9,621 nt of DNA from NCBI GenBank assembly GCA_903919105.1, contig CAIXGT010000079.1, positions 1 to 9,621 of the forward strand, given 5' to 3'. Position 1 is the first letter of the stretch. Each line of letters starts with the position of its first letter. Below the pieces are notes generated by a model. It saw only the letters and a program-made list of their open reading frames with translations, was not told where the DNA came from and did not search any database. This stretch comes from an uncultured Spartobacteria bacterium (GTDB taxonomy: Bacteria > Verrucomicrobiota > Verrucomicrobiae > Chthoniobacterales > UBA6821). Made by a program: the position numbers and the translations under genes. Of the stretch, positions 6,402 to 9,621 are shown piece by piece.

Positions 6402-6669
6402 TTAGAGCTCAGGAATCTCCTTTTCACAGTCCTTATCAAACAGCTTCTGCTCTTCAAGTGAAACACAGAAGCTTCGTTCTGGATTGTAATCCACAGCTCC
6501 AGTTTTTCGGTCTAGTCGGAGTACACCTCCTGCTGCATCTGGATTTGTAAGATGGTAGCGATGTCTGTCAATGACATCTTTTTAGAGCCATCGCGCAAAA
6601 AACTTTTGCAATCCCAACAAAAAGAACAATCAGCCCGCTGACAATTAAAAAGGCAATCGCATCCAGTAT
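6402..6669 (-). pseudogene. Broken gene for a small single-pass membrane protein (lost start, +1 frameshift)
   Basis: Read on the minus strand from ATA at 6669, one frame gives LDAIAFLIVSGLIVLFVGIA, a clear membrane helix, then VFCAMALK and an early stop. The neighbouring frame continues from there: DVIDRHRYHLTNPDAAGG (residues 31-48), VLRLDRKTGAVDYNPE (49-64), a charged C-terminal stretch and TAA at 6404-6402. Omitting one base of the A5 run (T5 on the plus strand, 6579-6583) joins them into an 88-residue product. The expected ATG is ATA, yet AGGAG (6682-6678) sits 8 nt before it, exactly where a start belongs. The 'RLDRKTG.V' part resembles a motif of small cytoplasmic-tail membrane proteins; I do not recognise a named family. 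Two defects argue for decay, but an AUA start and a homopolymer sequencing error would leave it intact. It lies inside the inverted repeats, antisense to the HAD operon. Confidence 0.6.
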
Positions 6670-6755
6670 GAAGGTGTCTCCTATAAAAATAAATATCGCG
6701 GAGTCTTCTTCTGTGTAATGCGTTGCCGGTTATCAGGAAACTTATTTCTTAAATA

Positions 6756-6783
6756 TTCCTGAGTTCCTGAGTTCCATATTAGA
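6756..6783 (-). repeat. Right arm of inverted repeat, tandem TTCCTGAG units
   Basis: Bases 6756-6776 are the exact reverse complement of 6360-6380. The outer 7 nt match the left arm except at two positions. The arm ends 4 nt before the methyltransferase stop codon at 6788-6790. Confidence 0.9.
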
Positions 6784-6787
6784 AATC

Positions 6788-7957
6788 TCAGAAAGAGGCC
6801 GTCATTCCGTAGAGGAAGCCCTTCAAGTATTCGCTCTCGGAGAAGCCGACAAGGATCGGATGATCGGGACTCTGTCCAAAGGTCTTTAACTGGCGGGCCG
6901 TTCTGCGTGCATCGCCGAAAGCTTCGGCCACGCTGCCTCCGAACTCTTCAGCAGAGACATGATGCGAGCAGGAGAAGGTGGCGAGCAGACCGTCCTTGGA
7001 AAGCAACTGCGCGGCCTTCAGATGAAGCTCGCGGTATCCGCGCAAGGCATCGGCGATTCCCTTGCGCGTGCGGGTGAAGGGAGGGGGGTCGAGGATGATC
7101 AGATCGTACTCCTCCTCGCGTCTTGCCGCCGAGGAAAGAAACTCAAAGACATCCGCCCCGACGACCTTGATGGTGACATTGTTGAGAAGGGCATTCGCCT
7201 CAATACGGGGGAGATTTTCTTTTCCGGATTCCACGGCGGTGACTTCTGTCGCCCCCGCCTGAGCACACGCAATGGCAAAAGCCCCCTGATTGGAGAAACA
7301 GTCGAGCACTCGGCGACCCTTAGCCCACGCAGCCACCTGTCGGTAGCTGGTGCTCTGGTCGAGATAGAAACCGGTCTTCTGCCCGTGGATCGGGTCAAGT
7401 TGGAATTTCATTCCCGCGACCGTGATCTCGAAGGGACTCGGCTCGGGTCCGAGCAACGTCCCTGTCCTGACCTCGAGTCCTTCCAGCTTGCGGGATGAGG
7501 AGTCATTACGCTCCACCACAGTCTCGACGCCAAGCGCTTCCTTCACCGCGGATGCAATCAGGTCGCGGCGCAGATCCATGGCCATCGTGAGGGTCTGCAA
7601 AGTCGCCACCGGACCGAAGCGGTCGACGATCACTCCGGGAAGCCCGTCACTCTCGCTCCAGAGAACGCGCCTCACAAGAGGATCGATGCCGAGATGATCC
7701 CGGTATTCTTGCGCCCGCTGGATACGGCGCTGAAAGAACTCCGCATCCAGATCCTGCCTCCGACGTGAGAAGCGACGGGCGACGATCTGCGACTTGGAGT
7801 TGTAGACGGCACTGCCGAGCATCCGGTCCCGGCCATCCTTGACCGAGACAACATCCCCATCCTCGGGACTTCCGAAGGTCTTCAGCACCTCAGTGCCATA
7901 GACCCAGTCATGTCCGTGCAGGATGCGTGCCCGTGGGCGTACAATGATTCCTCCCAT
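6788..7957 (-). CDS. RlmI-like class I SAM-dependent rRNA (cytosine-C5) methyltransferase
   Basis: A 389-residue protein, close to the 396 of E. coli RlmI (m5C1962 of 23S rRNA), in the YccW/RlmI group. The N-terminus (about 4-75) is a PUA domain: RPRARILHGHDWVYGTEV, then GDVVSVKDG. The middle part has VLWSESDGLPGVIVDRFG (98-115), typical of the family's central domain. The Rossmann part has the SAM loop VLDCFSNQGAFAIACAQAGA (217-236), acidic E243 of motif II, LIILDPPPFT (286-295) as motif IV, and FSCSHHVS (328-335) with the probable catalytic C330. The start is 6 nt downstream of the aminomutase stop, so the two form an operon. There is no SD before the ATG. GGGAGG lies just inside the coding sequence, but no standard start follows it. 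The gene is convergent with the HAD gene across the repeat element. Confidence 0.9.
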   Translation of the reverse strand: MGGIIVRPRARILHGHDWVYGTEVLKTFGSPEDGDVVSVKDGRDRMLGSAVYNSKSQIVARRFSRRRQDLDAEFFQRRIQRAQEYRDHLGIDPLVRRVLWSESDGLPGVIVDRFGPVATLQTLTMAMDLRRDLIASAVKEALGVETVVERNDSSSRKLEGLEVRTGTLLGPEPSPFEITVAGMKFQLDPIHGQKTGFYLDQSTSYRQVAAWAKGRRVLDCFSNQGAFAIACAQAGATEVTAVESGKENLPRIEANALLNNVTIKVVGADVFEFLSSAARREEEYDLIILDPPPFTRTRKGIADALRGYRELHLKAAQLLSKDGLLATFSCSHHVSAEEFGGSVAEAFGDARRTARQLKTFGQSPDHPILVGFSESEYLKGFLYGMTASF

Positions 7958-7963
7958 AAAAAA

Positions 7964-9178
7964 TCAGGAAACGTAGGCTTCCTCGTGACGAGGGGCCCGA
8001 ATGACACCTTCCTCATCGCGTTGCTCCTGCACCTGGACCTCGGGGTATTCGAATACCTTTCCCTCGAAGTTCCGGAAGACGACCTTCTCCCTGTCATGGA
8101 AGAGGACATAGCCCGGATTAATCGGCACCTTGCCTCCACCACCCGGAGCATCGATGACGAACTGCGGAACCGCATATCCGCTGGTGTGCCCCCGCAACCC
8201 CTCGATAATCTCAATTCCCTTGCGGACAGGTGCCCGAAGGTGAGAGGAGCCCTGGATCAGATCGCACTGATAGAGATAGTAGGGGCGGACCCGGCATTGG
8301 AGGAGTTTGTGAATCAGCGATTTCATCACCGGGAGCGAGTCATTCACTCCGGCCAGCAAGACGCTCTGGTTCCCCAGGGGCACTCCGTGGTTGGCAAGCA
8401 TCGCCAGAGCATCCCTCACCTCGGCGGTGAGTTCGCGGGGATGATTCGTATGGATACTCATCCAGAGGGGATGATGTTTCTGGAGCATCCGGCAGAGTTC
8501 CGGGGTGATGCGCTGAGGCAGGAAGATCGGCACCCGGGTCCCGATGCGCAAGAATTCGAGATGAGGGATCGCCCTCAGCTTTGTCAGGAGGGCATCCAGC
8601 TTATCATCCGAAAAGAGCAACGGATCCCCACCCGAGAGAAGCACGTCGCGGATCTCCGTGTGTGCCTGTAAATAGGCGATCGCCTCATCGAAGTCGGTGT
8701 GCAGTTCCTGCTCGCCGGCCCCGCTGACAACGCGCGATCGCGTGCAGTAGCGGCAGTAGGCGGCGCAACGGTCAGTGATAAGAAAGAGTACACGGTCGGG
8801 ATAACGGTGGACCAATCCGGGGACAGGCATGTGACTGTCCTCGCCGCAGGGATCCGCCATCTCCGCAGGCGAGACTGTTCCCTCCCCGACATGGGGAATG
8901 ACCTGTCGTCGGATGGGACAACCGGGATTCTCCGGTTCGATCAGGTTGAAATAATGGGGGGTGACCGCTAAAGAGAGCTTGTTGCCGGAGAGGATGACCC
9001 CAGCACGCTCCTCGGGAGTTAGTTTGAGATGCCTCTCCAATCCCTCAAGCGTCGTCACCCTATTCTTGAGCTGCCATTTCCAGTCGTTCCATTGCTCCGG
9101 CGGGACATCAGACCAATATCCGGGAGCGGAAGAAAGGAACTCCGCCTCGACGCGCGGTTCGGTGATTAAGGAATCCAT
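7964..9178 (-). CDS. Lysine 2,3-aminomutase-type radical SAM/PLP enzyme (KamA/EpmB family)
   Basis: A 404-residue enzyme. CAAYCRYC at 138-145 (C138, C142, C145) is the CxxxCxxC motif binding the 4Fe-4S cluster and SAM; LSGGDPLL at 181-188 is the family's GGD motif. DAPGGGGK at 343-350 carries the PLP lysine K350. D306 (QCDLIQG) and D343 match the two aspartates that hold the epsilon-amino group of lysine in clostridial lysine 2,3-aminomutase, so L-lysine to beta-lysine is the likely chemistry. At 404 residues, with the C-terminal VVFRNFEG segment, it is nearer to KamA/AblA (416 in Clostridium) than to the shorter EpmB (342). It may serve beta-lysine osmolyte synthesis, lysine catabolism or EF-P modification; no ablB, kamD/E, efp or epmA gene is in the window to decide. 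It is the first gene of the pair with the rRNA methyltransferase. SD is weak (TAGAG). Confidence 0.92.
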   Translation of the reverse strand: MDSLITEPRVEAEFLSSAPGYWSDVPPEQWNDWKWQLKNRVTTLEGLERHLKLTPEERAGVILSGNKLSLAVTPHYFNLIEPENPGCPIRRQVIPHVGEGTVSPAEMADPCGEDSHMPVPGLVHRYPDRVLFLITDRCAAYCRYCTRSRVVSGAGEQELHTDFDEAIAYLQAHTEIRDVLLSGGDPLLFSDDKLDALLTKLRAIPHLEFLRIGTRVPIFLPQRITPELCRMLQKHHPLWMSIHTNHPRELTAEVRDALAMLANHGVPLGNQSVLLAGVNDSLPVMKSLIHKLLQCRVRPYYLYQCDLIQGSSHLRAPVRKGIEIIEGLRGHTSGYAVPQFVIDAPGGGGKVPINPGYVLFHDREKVVFRNFEGKVFEYPEVQVQEQRDEEGVIRAPRHEEAYVS

Positions 9179-9193
9179 CGGCTACTCTAAGTC

Positions 9194-9221
9194 AGCGTAG
9201 GAGTCAGGGTGAAATTGTCAA
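9194..9221 (-). promoter_or_regulatory. Candidate sigma70 promoter of the aminomutase-methyltransferase pair
   Basis: On the minus strand a perfect -35 TTGACA (9221-9216) is followed after 16 nt by TACGCT (9199-9194), a weak -10 keeping the T, A and final T. Transcription would start about 8 nt before the ATG at 9178, giving a very short leader. The 78-nt divergent gap is the natural place for a promoter. The -10 match is poor. Confidence 0.35.
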
Positions 9222-9256
9222 CGACGAGGACCCTTATTTGAGTTTAGGATCTAGGC

Positions 9257-9621
9257 ATGCAATGGATTTTCCTTCTGATTGTGGCCGGTTGCGTTGCTGT
9301 GTCAGAGCATGCAGCAGCCATCCCGGAGCAGGGTTATGCACCAAACTACACAAGCAAGGTTCTTCCGTTTTTGAGTTCAGGAGAGAGATTCACATTCCGG
9401 AGCGCGGACAGAGTCACAAACCTCGAAGGTATCCGATTTTTTCACCCAGATGCGAAAGGGTTGATCGTGGTCCTTAACGGGAATACGGAGTCGTGGCTAA
9501 AGTACGGGGAACTCTTTTACGACCTCTACCATCACGGCTACAGCGTGATTTCCTATGACCATCGAGGCCAAGGACTCTCACCCCACTTGGTTCATGCCAA
9601 CCCCCAGATTGGCCAGATCGA
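9257..9621 (+). CDS. Exported alpha/beta hydrolase, lysophospholipase/monoacylglycerol-lipase type (partial, C-terminus beyond right edge)
   Basis: The frame from ATG 9257 is open to the window end (121 codons). AGGA at 9246-9249 is 7 nt before the ATG, a good ribosome site. The first residues, MQWIFLLIVAGCVA, form a short hydrophobic segment. VAGC at 9-12 fits a lipobox, and HAAAIPE at 18-24 fits a signal-peptidase I site. The n-region has no Lys or Arg, so export is likely but its type is open. LIVVLNGNTESW at 69-80 is the first core strand with an oxyanion-side loop. GYSVISYDHRGQGLSPH at about 94-110 is the hallmark 'YDHRGQGxS' segment of the PldB/monoacylglycerol-lipase branch. The catalytic serine (GxSxG), Asp and His would lie beyond the window. 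Probable role: ester or phospholipid hydrolysis in the envelope. It is divergent from the aminomutase gene. Confidence 0.8.
   Translation, partial: MQWIFLLIVAGCVAVSEHAAAIPEQGYAPNYTSKVLPFLSSGERFTFRSADRVTNLEGIRFFHPDAKGLIVVLNGNTESWLKYGELFYDLYHHGYSVISYDHRGQGLSPHLVHANPQIGQI

Larger units (their letters stand above)
6353..6783. mobile_element. Inverted-repeat-bounded intergenic element (MITE-like or repeat-flanked cassette)
   Basis: About 430 bp fills the gap between the convergent HAD and methyltransferase genes. Terminal arms 6353-6380 and 6756-6783 are inverted copies matching at 26 of 28 positions, including an unbroken 21-nt core. The arms lie 6 nt from the HAD stop and 4 nt from the methyltransferase stop. 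The interior is visibly AT-richer than the genes beside it (for example 24 G/C of 60 at 6601-6660) and carries a broken small membrane-protein gene. No transposase is present and no clear target duplication is seen. It could be a non-autonomous element or a repeat family that frames small gene cassettes. Mobility is inference; the repeats are seen. Confidence 0.55.

Noticed and set aside
6353..6783. Inverted repeats as a bidirectional terminator for the convergent genes
   Set aside because: The arms are about 375 nt apart and neither arm folds on itself into a GC stem with a U-run, so a standard intrinsic terminator is not supported.
7910..8671. 253-codon plus-strand open frame opposite the aminomutase
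   Set aside because: Antisense to the conserved radical SAM and PLP region; no domain signature, no good ribosome site.

Overview
The window is ordinary-looking chromosomal DNA from a free-living, moderately GC-rich bacterium. Several features point to Verrucomicrobiota, perhaps Opitutae-like: the thrS-infC pair, a threonyl-tRNA synthetase with a large insert before its KPMNCPHH motif, an IF3 beginning with an FIRINDRIRSREV-type N-terminus, and a CTCAGGAA-type intergenic repeat. This placement is inference from protein style; there is no rRNA to confirm it. No phage, plasmid, CRISPR or complete transposon is visible.

Layout. (1) 1-1386, minus strand: an O-antigen ligase/polymerase-type membrane protein running off the left edge, with no stop inside the window. 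(2) 1487-6346, plus strand: a tightly packed, probably co-transcribed run. It holds a MoeB/MoeZ-type E1-like adenylyltransferase fused to rhodanese, a 71-residue UPF0434/Trm112-like protein, thrS without its TGS domain, infC starting at AUU (real start 4987), and a HAD phosphatase whose start overlaps the infC stop. (3) 6347-6787: an AT-richer gap between convergent genes, bounded by near-perfect inverted repeats built from an 8-bp unit. It contains the remains of an 88-residue single-pass membrane protein on the minus strand. (4) 9178-6788, minus strand: a lysine 2,3-aminomutase-type radical SAM enzyme followed after 6 nt by an RlmI-like rRNA methyltransferase. (5) 9257 to the right edge, plus strand: the N-terminal part of an exported alpha/beta hydrolase of the lysophospholipase/monoacylglycerol-lipase type.

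How the genes fit together. The plus-strand block mixes sulfur transfer (MoeZ-like) with translation (thrS, infC), and the minus-strand pair combines an aminomutase with a ribosome methyltransferase. Translation is the common thread, but the window gives no direct proof of functional coupling. The usual rpmI-rplT partners of infC do not follow it.

Most worth a second look: the inverted-repeat-bounded element with its broken small membrane gene (lost start codon plus a one-base frameshift in an A5 run), the AUU start of infC with an 8-bp hairpin in its leader, and the unusual ThrRS architecture. I did not find a convincing new multi-gene system.
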